Source of the DNA: Planctomycetota bacterium
GTDB lineage: Bacteria > Planctomycetota > Phycisphaerae > WQYP01
Reading direction: 5' to 3'
DNA: 6,050 bases
NCBI GenBank assembly: GCA_021852225.1
Contig: JAJZOA010000240.1
Location: forward strand, 1 to 6,050
This document shows positions 5,553 to 6,050 of this stretch, piece after piece. The translations under genes were made by a program, and so were the position numbers. The notes below the pieces were generated by a model, which was not told the DNA's origin, searched no databases, and saw nothing but the letters and a program-made list of their open reading frames with translations. Each line of letters opens with the position of its first letter. Positions within the stretch are counted from its first letter, which is position 1.

Positions 5553-6050
5553 GCACCGAGCGTCGCCGAGTTATTGCCAAGGATCTTTCGGTACCCTTGC
5601 AGGACATTGTAATTGGACGGCTGGGGGGCTTCCCGAATTTCGTGGAGGAAAAGGTTCGTCGACAGTTTCTTGTGCTTAACGATCATCGTCTTGGTCGCGG
5701 GGTTCCATAGTATTCCGCACCAGGGCTTGTCCGAAAGGTCCAATGGAACTTTCGACAACCTCGACACCGCCGACCCGACATTCCCTTCCGCCCTGTCCAT
5801 TAATATTCTGGTAGCCCGAGCGAAGGCCGCGAGACCAGCGGGGCGAAAAAGCAAGTGCCCACCATTCTCCGTCCTGAATTGCTTAGCCGCGGTGTCCTCG
5901 GGCCGCGATTCCATAACGCGCGCGATTTCGGGGACGTTCTTCCTCAACGCGTCCCAGAACGATGACATTATCTTATATAACTCGGCCACGCGATTCTCTG
6001 ACGCAGGGCCCATTTCCAGTGATTTTCTTTCGGGGCTGCCCGTTCGTACA
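5546..6050 (-). CDS. C-terminal part of a DGQHR/DndB-like protein, 5' end beyond window (tentative)
   Basis: The frame is open from the right edge to a TGA at 5546-5548, about 167 residues. An internal ATG at 6013 exists, but the frame continues upstream (VRTGSPERKSLE before it) and no good ribosome binding site precedes it, so this is taken as the 3' part of a longer gene. The protein is soluble, without signal peptide or membrane segment. It begins with a helical region (ENRVAELYKIMSSFWDAL), then GGHLLFRPAGLAAFARA, then RLSKVPLDLSDKPWCGILWNP and KTMIVKHKKLSTNLFLHEI. From memory, the LFRP-GL and 'LS..P.DLS..PW...LWNP' blocks resemble the C-terminal half of DGQHR-domain proteins related to DndB of DNA phosphorothioation islands. 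The DGQHR motif itself would lie outside the window and was not seen, so the assignment is tentative. That the frame is a real gene is more secure: its composition is protein-like and its stop overlaps the neighbouring stop. Confidence 0.6.
   Translation of the reverse strand, partial: VRTGSPERKSLEMGPASENRVAELYKIMSSFWDALRKNVPEIARVMESRPEDTAAKQFRTENGGHLLFRPAGLAAFARATRILMDRAEGNVGSAVSRLSKVPLDLSDKPWCGILWNPATKTMIVKHKKLSTNLFLHEIREAPQPSNYNVLQGYRKILGNNSATLGAH

Noticed and set aside
5546..6013. The right-edge gene as a complete 155-residue protein starting at the ATG at 6013
   Set aside because: The frame stays open to the window edge with protein-like residues and there is no good ribosome binding site at 6013, so a longer gene is more likely.

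Overview
The window is an ordinary, gene-dense bacterial chromosome segment of moderately high GC content that changes character near its right end. From left to right it holds, on the minus strand, the 3' part of rpsI (ribosomal protein S9, running off the left edge), rplM (L13), a HEAT-repeat lipoprotein and murI (glutamate racemase). On the plus strand are aroC (chorismate synthase) and a PLP-dependent cysteine desulfurase. Last, on the minus strand, is the 3' part of a gene running off the right edge, whose product looks like the C-terminal half of a DGQHR/DndB-type protein. The lineage is probably Planctomycetota, perhaps Phycisphaerae. This rests on the style of the HEAT-repeat lipoprotein (ending in a W..L-G-like 'LTG...WRAWL' tail), the N-terminally extended L13 and the scarcity of Shine-Dalgarno sites. 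It is an inference, not a demonstration.

Bases 1-1290: rplM and rpsI form the usual r-protein pair. A near-consensus sigma70-type promoter (TTGACA, 16-bp spacer, TATATT) lies about 130 bases upstream of rplM. The leader begins with a perfect 7-bp hairpin exactly where transcription should start. It also contains a 7-bp long-range complement that would cover the best ribosome binding site. This is the kind of layout used for autogenous control of r-protein operons. The rpsI frame is broken by a single missing base between positions 231 and 232. Because S9 is a core ribosomal protein, a sequencing or assembly error is the simplest explanation.

Bases 1290-3174: murI and the lipoprotein gene overlap by ATGA and are very probably translationally coupled. 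The 5' end of murI faces the 5' end of aroC across an intergenic gap of about 200 bases. murI supplies D-glutamate for peptidoglycan and aroC makes chorismate for aromatic compounds. Both are intact, with all signature residues present.

Bases 4339-6050: an 80-base gap holds a GC-rich hairpin and a -10-like TACAAT six bases before the next ATG. After it, codon choice changes sharply (Ala is mostly GCC in aroC but mostly GCG in the cysteine desulfurase). The cysteine desulfurase and the right-edge gene converge and their stop codons overlap within 7 bases. A cysteine desulfurase next to a DGQHR/DndB-like gene suggests the edge of a DNA phosphorothioation (Dnd-type) island. The decisive genes (dndC, dndD, dndE or equivalents) would lie to the right of the window and cannot be seen.

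No tRNA, rRNA, CRISPR array, insertion sequence or long repeat was recognised.
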